From Deltaproteobacteria bacterium (GTDB lineage Bacteria > Bdellovibrionota > UBA2394), in contig JAFLCD010000001.1 in NCBI GenBank assembly GCA_017302715.1, positions 447,009 to 511,008 on the forward strand: DNA of 64,000 nt, read 5' to 3'. The notes under the pieces are model-generated. The model was not told where the DNA came from. It was given only the letters and a program-made list of their open reading frames with translations, and did no database searches. Position numbers and translations under genes: made by a program. This document shows positions 43,202 to 51,832 of this stretch, one piece after another. Each line of letters begins with the position of its first letter. Positions within the stretch are counted from its first letter, which is position 1.

Positions 43202-44299
43202 TTATTCATCATCGATATCTAGGCGGACCAAAACAGGAAAGTGATCGGCTGCGCCGGTGGCTTCAGTCTCATCTGTACTTGGTTTGTAAGGAAGTGGAGC
43301 GCCTGTGCGAAGATTGACAAAATTTTTCATCTTCACGATCTGAAAGCTATTGGGGCGATATCTAAAACCTTCATCATCAAATAATCCTTTTGAAAGTAAA
43401 ATGTGATCGAACTGAAGATATTTTTTTTCTCTATCATAGTAATAAGTGAAGCGAGCTCTTTTAAACGCCTCGGATTTATTTTCATCTGCAATCTCGAGGA
43501 ATGCTGGATGATTAAGTAAGTCATAGCTGCTTTCCCAAAAGAGTTTCCCTTTTTCCCCATCGATTAAATCTTGTGGATTCGCTGTAATTCCTAAAGTCTT
43601 TAAAGACTCATCTTCGGGTTCATCATTTAAATCTCCAAGGGCGATGATATCGGCCTCTGGATTTTCTGTAACAATTTGCAAAACTCTTCGTCGTAAAATT
43701 TGTGCAGCTAACTTTCGTTTGTCGCTTCCATCATCTTTTTCTGGCAAACGAGAGAGACGGCTTTTCCAATGATTTGTAAAAACAATCAGCGGATGGCCGT
43801 TTATTTCGAGAGGAATTTCAAGAATGAATCTTCCTCCAAAATAAGTTTCGTGGTGAAACGGTTTTGCAGCCAATTTAAGCCGCGTTAAAAGTGCGGTTCG
43901 GATTCCTCGTGGATCTGGATCTTTAGGATCGACGACGGCTTGAGTATATTTACATTCTTTAAGAGGTCCATTTTTGAACAACTTAAGTACATTGGCATTT
44001 TCAATTTCGCTGAGAGCGAGAACATCAGGACAAATCTGACCGTCAGGATTTTTAATACCTTTTACGATGGTGCTAAGATTAGACATTTTTTCTTTGAGCC
44101 TTTGCGGAGTCCAACCAGCTCGTCCATCTGGAGTGAATTCCTCGTCCCGCTTACCTTCGTCATGCACTGTGTCGAAAAGATTCTCGACATTGTATTGCAT
44201 CACTGAAATCGTCCTCGCATTACCCGCATATAGCGGAAGAAGAACGGAGATGATTACTAAAACACCATAAGTCAGTAGATCATTTTTTTTAGAATACAA
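43202..44299 (-). CDS. Exported endonuclease/exonuclease/phosphatase-family protein
   Basis: The 365-residue protein has a signal peptide (LTYGVLVIISVLLPLYAGNA) and an EEP domain: SVMQYNVENLFDTVHDEGKRDEEF with the metal-binding Asn/Glu, LALSEIENANVLKLF, TNHWKSR, IALGDLNDEPED and the C-terminal ADHFPVLVRL with catalytic Asp-His. Such exported EEP proteins resemble secreted DNases or phosphatases, but the substrate is not determined. Only a TTG fits the start and the codons after it contain a run of eight A, so the N-terminus is uncertain. Convergent with the SWIB gene. Confidence 0.85.
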   Translation of the reverse strand: MYSKKNDLLTYGVLVIISVLLPLYAGNARTISVMQYNVENLFDTVHDEGKRDEEFTPDGRAGWTPQRLKEKMSNLSTIVKGIKNPDGQICPDVLALSEIENANVLKLFKNGPLKECKYTQAVVDPKDPDPRGIRTALLTRLKLAAKPFHHETYFGGRFILEIPLEINGHPLIVFTNHWKSRLSRLPEKDDGSDKRKLAAQILRRRVLQIVTENPEADIIALGDLNDEPEDESLKTLGITANPQDLIDGEKGKLFWESSYDLLNHPAFLEIADENKSEAFKRARFTYYYDREKKYLQFDHILLSKGLFDDEGFRYRPNSFQIVKMKNFVNLRTGAPLPYKPSTDETEATGAADHFPVLVRLDIDDE

Positions 44300-44437
44300 G
44301 ATGTAGTGGCCCCCCTAAAAAAATCTTACGTGACGTGTTGAAAGTCTGCGATAAGTTTATGAAAAAAATAAATAACACATTGCATTATCAGTTAAGAGTT
44401 CAACAAATTCGCGTTGTTGAGGAAAAATAACTTGTTT

Positions 44438-45730
44438 ATGAGTTTTAATTATAAATTTTTTTCAGAGGTTTTTTTAGGACTTTTAATCCTATCTTTTTCT
44501 TCAGCTTTTGCCGGAGCTGATATTTTAGAAAAAATAGAAATCGTCGGGAACACGAAAACAGATTCCTTTTTAATCGAAAAAATGACCGATTTAGAAATCG
44601 GACAGGAACTTACGAATGCTCTGATCGAAAATGCGAAGGCTAATGTTTCTTCGTCAGGCGTTTTTGAAAGCGTGAATGTTGAGAATAAACCTGGCTCCGA
44701 TATGGGTCATCGCATTCTCGTTTTTTATGTGAAAGAAAAAATTACTTGGTTTATTGTCCCTGCCTTTTCATTTTCGCAGACAGATTTGGCTTTTGGATTG
44801 GTGGCAGGGGAGACCAATTTATTTGGTCTTATGAAAAAGCTCGCGATCTTTAGCGATTACAGCAGTAGCGCAAAACGTTTGGCTGGCGGATACCGAGACA
44901 ACGGAATGTTTGGAACTCATATCACTCTCTCGGTCGATGGAATTCTTCGCACAGACGATATGGCGGAATTCACGGACCGCAAAGTGGTGAGAAGAGTGCG
45001 CGTGACGGAATACGGCGGAACTTTTCTTCCAGGCTATCGGCTCCATGATAATGTGGTGGCTTCTTTGGGAGTTTATTTTCGACACGTTCAACAGAGGTTG
45101 AGATTTTCTGAACCCGCTCAAGATATGCGCGAGCCTGTTTTCAAAAAGGGAAAAGACATCGCAATGGTAGCCGAGATCGAATTTAAAAATACTCGTACGC
45201 ACAACGGTTTATCGGATGGAACAGAGATCAAGCTCTCTAGCCAATTTTCAGATGAAAGATATTTTAGTGATTTCGATTACAACAAGCAGCTCATCTATAT
45301 CACTCACGGCATTAATTTCTGGAATGAACAGGCAAACTCGACCACTCGCGGCTCCATTCAGCTGGGTAAGAATCTTCCTTATTATATAGAGCTGATGGCT
45401 GGGGGTACCAATCTGCGTGGATTTTTAAGTCGTCAATTTAGAGGCGATACTAAATATGCTTGGGGCCAAGAATTCATGTTACCCATTTATGACTTCAGCA
45501 GATTTATTTTAAGAACTAATCTCTTTTGGGACTCCACGATTATTTATTTTAAAAAGGACAACGAGGGAAATGGCGACGGCTTTAGTCGACAGAAGTGGCA
45601 TAACGGCCTTGGAGGCGGTTTTAGAATTTATCTCAAAGGTGTGGCGGTCCCACTTTTTGGCTACGATATGGCCTGGGGAATCGAAGACCGCGCCTACGGC
45701 TACTATTTAAGTGTCGGCGCTATATTTTAG
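44438..45730 (+). CDS. Omp85/BamA-like outer membrane protein with a single POTRA
   Basis: The 430-residue protein has a signal peptide (VFLGLLILSFSSAFAG) and one POTRA domain (about 28-108, ILEKIEIVGNTKTDSFLIEKM, then SGVFESVNVEN). A surface-antigen type beta barrel follows, ending with Phe as outer membrane proteins do. GTNLRGFLSRQFRGD matches the L6-type (V)RGF motif of Omp85 proteins. BamA has five POTRAs and about 800 residues, so this is a reduced paralog whose cargo is unknown. The ATG at 44438 is used, but the TTG at 44432 has better spacing to GAGGA. The stop codon lies in a REP-like element. Confidence 0.82.
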   Translation: MSFNYKFFSEVFLGLLILSFSSAFAGADILEKIEIVGNTKTDSFLIEKMTDLEIGQELTNALIENAKANVSSSGVFESVNVENKPGSDMGHRILVFYVKEKITWFIVPAFSFSQTDLAFGLVAGETNLFGLMKKLAIFSDYSSSAKRLAGGYRDNGMFGTHITLSVDGILRTDDMAEFTDRKVVRRVRVTEYGGTFLPGYRLHDNVVASLGVYFRHVQQRLRFSEPAQDMREPVFKKGKDIAMVAEIEFKNTRTHNGLSDGTEIKLSSQFSDERYFSDFDYNKQLIYITHGINFWNEQANSTTRGSIQLGKNLPYYIELMAGGTNLRGFLSRQFRGDTKYAWGQEFMLPIYDFSRFILRTNLFWDSTIIYFKKDNEGNGDGFSRQKWHNGLGGGFRIYLKGVAVPLFGYDMAWGIEDRAYGYYLSVGAIF

Positions 45731-45767
45731 GGTCGGGTTAAAAAGGTGCCAGGTCAGCTCATCAAAT
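45729..45767 (+). repeat. REP-like element, half copy d
   Basis: AGGGTCGGG, AAAAAGGTGCCAGGTCAGCT and CATCAAAT match one arm and part of the centre of the full copy at 18834. It begins within the stop codon of the Omp85-type gene and lies 59 bp before tRNA-Pro. Confidence 0.9.
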
Positions 45768-45825
45768 AAATATAAGAGAGAACTTTGTGCTCTCGCCAAG
45801 CTGGTATATGTTTTTTGAATTGTCT

Positions 45826-45900
45826 CGGAGCGTAGCTCAGCCTGGCTAGAGCACCAGTTTTGGGAACTGGGAGTCGGAGGTTCGAATCCTCTCGCTCCGA
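45826..45900 (+). tRNA. tRNA-Pro (anticodon TGG)
   Basis: A complete cloverleaf folds from this 75-nt stretch: acceptor CGGAGCG with CGCTCCG plus discriminator A, D-stem GCTC/GAGC, anticodon stem CCAGT/ACTGG with loop TTTGGGA (anticodon TGG), and T-arm GGAGG-TTCGAAT-CCTCT. CCA is not encoded. It reads CCA and, by wobble, other proline codons. Confidence 0.97.
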
Positions 45901-45937
45901 TTCTTTACTTCGTCTTTTTTGCCCCAGGACAGGTCGC

Positions 45938-46831
45938 CTAATTCAACGAAAAACTATTCATCAGTTTTGCGGCTAAAGGATTTTCGAGTTTTCGCTGAGC
46001 GGAGACGAGCCAAACTTCTTCGTAGACTCCTTCAAGGCGGCCAAATTTTAAAAGATCAACTTCTTTGCGGTTAGCGCCTACTTCAGAAAAAGGAGCGAGC
46101 CCAATTCCTTGAGCTGCGAGCAATTTTTGTAAACTCGAATCCTGAGTTTCGGCGACCGGATTAATGTAAATATTTTTCAATTTAAAATAATGGTTGAGAT
46201 CGTGTCTTAATTTGCTGTGCGCTGTTGGCAGTACAAACGGTTTTCCGTTGAGCGATTGCGGAAAAGATTTTATTTGAGACTTGAATTTGGCAGCTCCAAA
46301 AATAGAGACGGGAAGTTTCGCCACCGATTTTGAGAAGACCTGTCTCTGCTCGAGGGCGGGAGGTGGATAATTAGAAAGAATCAAATCGATTTTGTAAGCA
46401 TAGAGCTCACGAAAAAGTTCATCTCCTTTGCCTTCCAAAATAGAAACCGTGCAAGAGGGCGCGAGTTTGTAAGCTTCGACCACCAGTGATTGAATGATTC
46501 TTTTTGGAACGGAATCAAGCGCTCCAATTTGTATGTGAATTTTATTATCGACGCTTCTATCTTGAAGCACTTCGATCATCTCATCGCCGAGGCGAAAAAT
46601 TTCATTGGCGTAGTCGAGGGCTGATCGACCCGCTTCTGTAAGAACCATCATTCGATTGCGTCTTTCGAAAAGTGGTTTTCCAATCATCTCTTCGAGTTGC
46701 TTTAATTGAGTGCTGAGCGTGGGCTCGCCCAATCGCAATTTTTTAGCCGCTTTGGCGATGCCACCCTCCAGCGCTATGGTTCGAAAATAATAAAGATGAT
46801 GATAATTAAGCCAATGTGCTGCGCGGTCCAT
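45938..46831 (-). CDS. LysR-family transcriptional regulator (NhaR-like)
   Basis: The 297-residue protein has a LysR winged helix (LNYHHLYYFRTIALEGGIAKAAKKLRLGEPTLSTQLKQLEEMIGKPLFERRNR) followed by a periplasmic-binding-like effector domain. NYHHLYYFRTIALEG is characteristic of the NhaR branch, which in E. coli answers to sodium. It is divergent from htpX with 109 bp between, so it could regulate htpX or itself (inference). Confidence 0.88.
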   Translation of the reverse strand: MDRAAHWLNYHHLYYFRTIALEGGIAKAAKKLRLGEPTLSTQLKQLEEMIGKPLFERRNRMMVLTEAGRSALDYANEIFRLGDEMIEVLQDRSVDNKIHIQIGALDSVPKRIIQSLVVEAYKLAPSCTVSILEGKGDELFRELYAYKIDLILSNYPPPALEQRQVFSKSVAKLPVSIFGAAKFKSQIKSFPQSLNGKPFVLPTAHSKLRHDLNHYFKLKNIYINPVAETQDSSLQKLLAAQGIGLAPFSEVGANRKEVDLLKFGRLEGVYEEVWLVSAQRKLENPLAAKLMNSFSLN

Positions 46832-46940
46832 ATTCTTGCCTACCTTAAGCTTCGTTTTTAAGAAAGTATTTGATCGTATTTATCATATTTTTAGAAGTAT
46901 TCGTTAAGGATATAGTGAGCGCATTGGAGGCTACATTTAT

Positions 46941-47849
46941 ATGATGTGGTTAAAACGTATCGGTCTATTTTTAACAGTTAATGCTCTCGTCGTTTTGACG
47001 ATTTCACTCCTTCTTAATCTTTTTGGAGTGCAGCCGCATATCACGGCCTACGGACTTAATTATGGTTCTTTGATTGTCTTTTGTTTGCTGTGGGGTATGG
47101 GCGGCGCTTTTATTTCTCTCGCTATGTCACGTGTGATGGCGAAATGGATGATGGGCGTAAAAATAATCCCGCCCGATACCACAGATTTCCAAGCGCGAGA
47201 ATTGCTCGAGACGGTTCATGATTTAGCAAGAGCCGCAAATTTGCCCGTGATGCCTCAGGTGGGAGTTTATGAATCCGCAGAAGTGAATGCCTTTGCAACT
47301 GGACCTACGAAGTCGAGATCTCTTGTCGCCGTTTCAAGCGGTCTACTTCAGCGAATGAAAGTCGATGAAGTCAGAGGTGTTTTAGGACACGAAGTCGCGC
47401 ACATTGCTAACGGCGATATGGTGACGATGACTCTTATTCAGGGGGTCGTGAATGCGTTTGTCATGTTTCTTGCTCGAGTGATTGCGTTTGCGCTGACGAT
47501 GTCTGGACGCAAAGATGACGAAGAGGCAAGTCAGGGAACACCTTTTGCGTATTACGCAGTTCAAATGGTTCTTGAAATAGTTTTCATGATTTTAGGTTCG
47601 ATGGTGGTCGCGTGGTTTTCACGCTACCGAGAATTTAGAGCAGACCAAGGAGGCGCGCAATTGGCGGGAAGAGAGAATATGATTTTAGCCTTAGAATCTC
47701 TCAAGCGAACATTCGAAGATGTTGATCCGGCCGCGCAGCCTGCCGTTCAAGCTTTAAAAATTTCAAGTAGACCTGGTGGAATTATGAAACTTTTTTCAAC
47801 GCATCCTCCGCTTGAAGAACGAATCAAGCGCTTAAGAGTATTTGCGTAG
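46941..47849 (+). CDS. htpX: Zinc metalloprotease HtpX
   Basis: This integral inner-membrane protease takes part in membrane protein quality control. The 302-residue protein has N-terminal transmembrane helices (7-30 and 40-65), the zinc site HEVAH (His150, Glu151, His154) and two further hydrophobic segments, then FRADQGGAQLAGRENM, whose Glu/Asp region holds the third ligand area, and STHPPLEERIKRL near the end. Lengths and motifs are typical. GGAGG lies 10 nt from the ATG. The zinc-ribbon gene follows by 17 bp. Confidence 0.93.
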   Translation: MMWLKRIGLFLTVNALVVLTISLLLNLFGVQPHITAYGLNYGSLIVFCLLWGMGGAFISLAMSRVMAKWMMGVKIIPPDTTDFQARELLETVHDLARAANLPVMPQVGVYESAEVNAFATGPTKSRSLVAVSSGLLQRMKVDEVRGVLGHEVAHIANGDMVTMTLIQGVVNAFVMFLARVIAFALTMSGRKDDEEASQGTPFAYYAVQMVLEIVFMILGSMVVAWFSRYREFRADQGGAQLAGRENMILALESLKRTFEDVDPAAQPAVQALKISSRPGGIMKLFSTHPPLEERIKRLRVFA

Positions 47850-47866
47850 TTACGGAGAAAATAAAA

Positions 47867-48118
47867 ATGAGATGCCCCCTTTGTGTAGAAACGACTTTAG
47901 AAATGTCGATGCGACAAGAAATTGAAATTGATTATTGCCCCAAGTGCCGAGGAGTGTGGCTCGATAGAGGTGAGCTTGAAAAACTCATCGAGCGAGCCGC
48001 TTCTCCTCAGTACTCCCCTCAATATGGTCAAGAAAAGCGTTCAAGTTATCACGACGACGATGATGATGACCGGGGTCGCGGCAGAAAAAGATCTTTTCTT
48101 TCTGAACTTTTTGACTAG
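47867..48118 (+). CDS. zf-TFIIB type zinc-ribbon protein
   Basis: The 83-residue protein has the zf-TFIIB motif: MRCPLC at the N-terminus, then YCPKCRGVWLDRGELEKL (about residues 23-41). The rest is an acidic (HDDDDDD) and basic (RGRGRKR) tail. Such small proteins are widespread and of unknown function. It is between htpX and the TerC gene and probably in the same operon. Confidence 0.85.
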   Translation: MRCPLCVETTLEMSMRQEIEIDYCPKCRGVWLDRGELEKLIERAASPQYSPQYGQEKRSSYHDDDDDDRGRGRKRSFLSELFD

Positions 48119-48151
48119 TCGAAAAGATTTTTAGATGAATAGATTGAAAGG

Positions 48152-49099
48152 ATGACACAACTTACATCTGATATTTCCGTCGCTCCCACTTGGCTGTGGG
48201 CAGCTTTTTCCGTCGGTATTTTAATTCTTTTGATTATTGATTTAAGTCTTTTTGGAAAAAGCTCACATAAAAACCCTCGTAAAATAGCGCTTATCGAAAG
48301 TGGAATTTGGATCGCCATCGCTTTGCTTTTTAATCTTTGGTTTGGATTTACATACGGAAAAGAACTCGGGCTTGAGTTTTTTACCGGATATCTCGTTGAG
48401 AAGAGTTTAAGTGTCGATAATTTATTTATCATTCTTTTGATTTTTAGCGCGTTTAAAATTCCGGGCGCGTTTCAGCATCGAATTTTATTTTATGGAGTGC
48501 TTGGAGCGATTGTGCTTCGAGCTTTCTTTATTATTTTGGGAGCGCAGCTCTTGCAGTGGTTTCATTGGATTCTCTATATTTTTGGCGCCATTTTGGTTGT
48601 TACGGCGATTAAGTTTTTACGAGATACGAAAGAAAAGACAGATGTAACAGAGAGTTGGTCTTTTCGATTTTTGAAGCGCATTATTCCTACGACTTCGGTT
48701 TGCAGTGAGAATCGCTTTTTTGTGATGGAAAATGGAATTCGAAAAGCTACTCCCTTATTTTTAGCACTCGTAATGATTGAAATGACGGACCTGATTTTTG
48801 CAGTGGATTCTATTCCTGCGGTTTTTGCGATTACTCAGGATGCGTTTGTGGCTTTTGGTTCAAATATTTTAGCGGTTTTAGGGCTGCGAGCTCTTTATTT
48901 TGTCCTGGCAGATTGGGTTGGGAAGCTTCGGTATCTTAAGCCCGCACTAGCTGCGGTTTTGGGATTTATAGGAATTAAAATGCTTCTAATAGATTTTTTC
49001 AAAATTCCCAGCTCAGTCTCGCTGATCGTTATCTTTTCCATTTTATTTATCGCGGCAGTTGGTAGCTGGTACGTAGCGCGAAAAGAAGCGCCATGCTAA
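48152..49099 (+). CDS. TerC-family integral membrane protein
   Basis: The 315-residue protein has about nine transmembrane helices and TerC family motifs: VEKSLSVDNLFIILLIFSAF, RILFYGVLGAIVLRAFFI and EMTDLIFAVDSIPAVFAITQDAFVAFGSNILAVLGLRALYF, whose acidic residues in membrane helices bind metal. Many TerC proteins export Mn(II) or influence metal loading; others relate to tellurite resistance. GAAAGG lies directly ahead of the ATG. It overlaps the next gene by 7 nt. Confidence 0.92.
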   Translation: MTQLTSDISVAPTWLWAAFSVGILILLIIDLSLFGKSSHKNPRKIALIESGIWIAIALLFNLWFGFTYGKELGLEFFTGYLVEKSLSVDNLFIILLIFSAFKIPGAFQHRILFYGVLGAIVLRAFFIILGAQLLQWFHWILYIFGAILVVTAIKFLRDTKEKTDVTESWSFRFLKRIIPTTSVCSENRFFVMENGIRKATPLFLALVMIEMTDLIFAVDSIPAVFAITQDAFVAFGSNILAVLGLRALYFVLADWVGKLRYLKPALAAVLGFIGIKMLLIDFFKIPSSVSLIVIFSILFIAAVGSWYVARKEAPC

Positions 49100-49410
49100 A
49101 ACTTCAAATACTAAAAGCATTTATTGTGATCGGTTACTTCGAAGGAATTTCTTTTCTGCTCTTGTTGGGCGTCGCTATGCCGCTAAAATATATATGGGAA
49201 TCTCCAGAGTGGGTTCGAATAATTGGCATGGCTCACGGCGTTCTGTTTTTACTTTATATTGCCATCGCAACACTGGCGGCCATTCAACTCGAATGGAGTA
49301 AAAAGAAATTATTTTTTAGCTACGCGGCAGCCGTCTTGCCGCTTGGGCCCTTCTTATTTGATAAATGGTTCCTTACAAAATCAGATTGGACGAAGGCTTC
49401 AGAGTCTTAA
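49093..49410 (+). CDS. DUF3817-family membrane protein
   Basis: The 105-residue protein has three hydrophobic helices and the DUF3817 pattern: FEGISFLLLLGVAMPLKY, MAHGVLFLLYIAI and GPFLFDKWFL. Its function is unknown. It overlaps the TerC gene by 7 bp and shares its promoter. The gap that follows (49411-49490) holds the Fur box of the next operon. Confidence 0.85.
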   Translation: MLKLQILKAFIVIGYFEGISFLLLLGVAMPLKYIWESPEWVRIIGMAHGVLFLLYIAIATLAAIQLEWSKKKLFFSYAAAVLPLGPFLFDKWFLTKSDWTKASES

Positions 49411-49457
49411 CTTCAACTTAAGAACAATTCGGTTGATCCATTTAGAGGTAATCACGT

Positions 49458-49476
49458 ATTGAGAATGATTATCAAT
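49458..49476 (+). promoter_or_regulatory. Fur box in front of the PhnDCE-type operon
   Basis: ATTGAGAATGATTATCAAT is a 19-bp near-perfect palindrome (only the G at 49463 breaks symmetry). It matches the Fur 7-1-7 consensus TGATAAT-N-ATTATCA at 14 of 15 key positions. It lies 15 bp before the ATG of the substrate-binding protein gene, just upstream of the AAGGAG ribosome binding site. A Fur family gene is present in this window at 63228. Confidence 0.82.
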
Positions 49477-49490
49477 AAGGAGTATTCAAA

Positions 49491-50378
49491 ATGTTTAAAA
49501 AATTAGTCCACTTTGTTTTTTTGTTTGTCATGGTTTTTGCACTCACCCCCAAAGTTTTTGCAGATAAAAATATTACGCCCATCGTCTTTGCGTTGAAGCC
49601 CGATAAAAATCCAGACGCGATGATTGAAGAAAGAAAATCTTTAGAAGCTTTTCTTTCAAAAGAATTGCAAGCGCCTGTGAAGGTGATTGTGCCGTTGAGT
49701 TCAGCCGTTATTCTTGAAGGTTTCGCCAATGGGAGCATTGATCTCGCATTTTTGAGTTCTCTCGATATGTTAAATGCGATTGATCAAAAGTCGGCTCAAA
49801 CTCTCTTAGGAGTAAAGATAGATGGAAAAACTTTTTATGAAAGTTATTGGGTAAGTCTAAAAGATAAACCTTACAAAAATATTAAAGATCTTCGCGGCAA
49901 ACCCATTGCCTTTGCGAGCCGAACAAGTACGTCAGGTTATTTAATTCCCCATGCGAGCTTGATTAAGAAAGGATTTTTGAAAGAGAAAGAAAATCCCGAA
50001 ACCTTTTTTGGAAAAGGAAATGTTTGGTATGGCACGGGATACGTTTCAGGAATTGAACAAGTTCTTCAAGGCCAAGCCGAGGCCGCTGCCGTTAGCGATT
50101 ATGTGATCAATAAAGATAAATATTTAACACCAGAACAGAAGGCGAAATTAAAGATTGTGGATCGACAAGGTCCTATTCCAACGCATGTGATTGCGATTCG
50201 ATCTACTTTAGATAAAAAGAATCAGGATCGTCTTCGAGCGGCATTGAAGAAAATGAATATCGATCAGAATATATCTCTCAGAGATAAACTCTTTAATTCA
50301 ACTCTTGCCGAAATAAAGCAAGAGAAGCACCTAGCGGGAACTAAAGAAGCTTTGCAACTTACTGGGGCAAAACTTTGA
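49491..50378 (+). CDS. PhnD-type ABC transporter substrate-binding protein
   Basis: The 295-residue protein has a signal peptide (MFKKLVHFVFLFVMVFALTPKVFAD). The type 2 periplasmic binding fold of the PhnD/PtxB family follows: PIVFALKPDKNPDAM, IDLAFLSSLDML, KPIAFASRTSTSGYLIPHASLIKKGF and GQAEAAAVSDYVI. Family members bind phosphonate, phosphite or phosphate. A strong ribosome binding site (AAGGAG) is downstream of a Fur box, so expression probably rises under iron starvation. That does not fit a phosphonate role and suggests another ligand (inference). ATPase and permease genes follow directly. Confidence 0.88.
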   Translation: MFKKLVHFVFLFVMVFALTPKVFADKNITPIVFALKPDKNPDAMIEERKSLEAFLSKELQAPVKVIVPLSSAVILEGFANGSIDLAFLSSLDMLNAIDQKSAQTLLGVKIDGKTFYESYWVSLKDKPYKNIKDLRGKPIAFASRTSTSGYLIPHASLIKKGFLKEKENPETFFGKGNVWYGTGYVSGIEQVLQGQAEAAAVSDYVINKDKYLTPEQKAKLKIVDRQGPIPTHVIAIRSTLDKKNQDRLRAALKKMNIDQNISLRDKLFNSTLAEIKQEKHLAGTKEALQLTGAKL

Positions 50379-50379
50379 A

Positions 50380-51027
50380 GTGATTCACTCCGCTTCTTTA
50401 TTAAAAATTCAAGCGGGTGGATTGAAGCGCGGAGAGAGGTGGCTCTTTCGAGATTTGAATCTTGAAATTCCGAAGGGCCACTTTTTAGGAGTCCAAGGCC
50501 CATCTGGAATTGGAAAGACCAGCCTGCTTGAAATAATGGCTCGCACTTCGATTCTGACAGAGGGAAGGTTAGAGCGATCTTCTTCTATCGCTTGGATCGA
50601 TCAGCACTCTTCGTTAACTGCAAATCTTTCGGTCGAAGAAAATATTTTGCTGGGTGGTTTGCATAGACGTCGATGGTTTCAAACTCTTTTTGGGCTCTCC
50701 TCTTTAAAGACAGATGAAATCTCTGAGATTTTAAAATCTCTCGATCTTCAAGTTTCGCCGCATTCTAAAGTAGGATTGCTTTCAGGCGGCGAACGTCAAA
50801 GAGTTTCGATTGCAAGAGCGCTTTTTCAAAACGCTGATCTTCTGCTTGCCGATGAACCCGTGTCGATGCTGCCGGATACACTTCAAACTAAATCTCTTCA
50901 GCTTTTAAAAGATAGAACCGTCGAAGGTACGAGTGTCATCTGTGCTCTTCACAATGAGCAACTTCTTAAGATGTATGCGGATCAAATTTTGGTGATCGAT
51001 CAAAGCGGATGGAGATTGATTTCGTGA
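50380..51027 (+). CDS. PhnC-type ABC transporter ATPase
   Basis: The 215-residue protein has Walker A GPSGIGKTSLLE, Q-loop IAWIDQHSS, signature LSGGERQRVSIARALF and Walker B ADLLLADEP, with a switch His in ALHNEQL. It is shorter than many PhnC proteins (about 250 residues). It begins with GTG immediately after the substrate-binding protein stop (one base between). It would energise the transporter with the following permease. Confidence 0.92.
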   Translation: MIHSASLLKIQAGGLKRGERWLFRDLNLEIPKGHFLGVQGPSGIGKTSLLEIMARTSILTEGRLERSSSIAWIDQHSSLTANLSVEENILLGGLHRRRWFQTLFGLSSLKTDEISEILKSLDLQVSPHSKVGLLSGGERQRVSIARALFQNADLLLADEPVSMLPDTLQTKSLQLLKDRTVEGTSVICALHNEQLLKMYADQILVIDQSGWRLIS

Positions 51028-51043
51028 TTGTGAAAGATAAATT

Positions 51044-51826
51044 ATGAAAGACAGATTGATTTTTCAGAGATCCATTTCTTTTTATTTTTCATTTCTTGTT
51101 ATTGCGTCTGCTGTTTTGTGGTCCCTTCTTTCTTTTGATCTGCCAGATAGAGAATTAAATTATTTTGAAAACGGAGTGCGCTTTTTAAAAAGATTTTTTC
51201 CGCCTGATTTTTCTATATGGCGAACTGTGCTTGAGAGTTTTTTAGAAACTCTTCGCATCGCCATTTTAGCAACCCTTCTGGCAATTATTTTCTCTATTCC
51301 CATTGCTTTCTGCGGATCGAGACTTCATCGAAATGCATGGCTACGCTATTTGATACGATTCTCTTTAAATGCGATTCGCACTATTCCTAGTTTAATTTGG
51401 GCGCTTCTAGCTGTGGCTCTTGTGGGACCACATCCTTTAGCAGGTGTGATTGCGTTAAGTTTTTATAGCTTAGGTTATTTGGGAAAATTTTTTATCGATG
51501 CATTGAATGCAGTTGATTTAAATATTGCTCGTCATCTGCGAGCAACCGGCGCGCACAATATTCAAGCATTTCAGTATGGTATTTTCGCTTCGGTTAAACC
51601 CGTGATCGTCAGCCATTCGCTTTGGATGCTGGAGTATAATATTCGGTCGGCTTCCATCATTGGATATGTAGGAGCGGGAGGCCTAGGAACTTTGCTTCAC
51701 CAATACCAAGAATATTATCAATGGAACCGATTCTGTACGGTTCTGATTGTTATTTTTATTGTCGTTCTTCTCTTAGATGCTGCAAACGAAATTTATCGTA
51801 AAAAGCATCTCGTAGAGAGAACTTAA
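51044..51826 (+). CDS. PhnE-type ABC transporter permease
   Basis: The 260-residue protein has about six transmembrane helices, TLRIAILATLLAIIFSIPIAFCG and RTIPSLIWALLAVALVGPHPLAGVIALSFYSLGYLGKFFIDALNAVD. It also has the EAA-like loop GAHNIQAFQYGIFASVKP, in which the permease contacts the ATPase. It completes a three-gene importer. It converges with mscL with 6 bp between stops. Confidence 0.9.
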   Translation: MKDRLIFQRSISFYFSFLVIASAVLWSLLSFDLPDRELNYFENGVRFLKRFFPPDFSIWRTVLESFLETLRIAILATLLAIIFSIPIAFCGSRLHRNAWLRYLIRFSLNAIRTIPSLIWALLAVALVGPHPLAGVIALSFYSLGYLGKFFIDALNAVDLNIARHLRATGAHNIQAFQYGIFASVKPVIVSHSLWMLEYNIRSASIIGYVGAGGLGTLLHQYQEYYQWNRFCTVLIVIFIVVLLLDAANEIYRKKHLVERT

Positions 51827-51832
51827 AAATAA

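Noticed and set aside
44281-44299. Phase-variable A8 run at the start of the exported EEP protein
   Set aside because: A-runs of eight are common by chance in AT-rich DNA and no other evidence supports switching.
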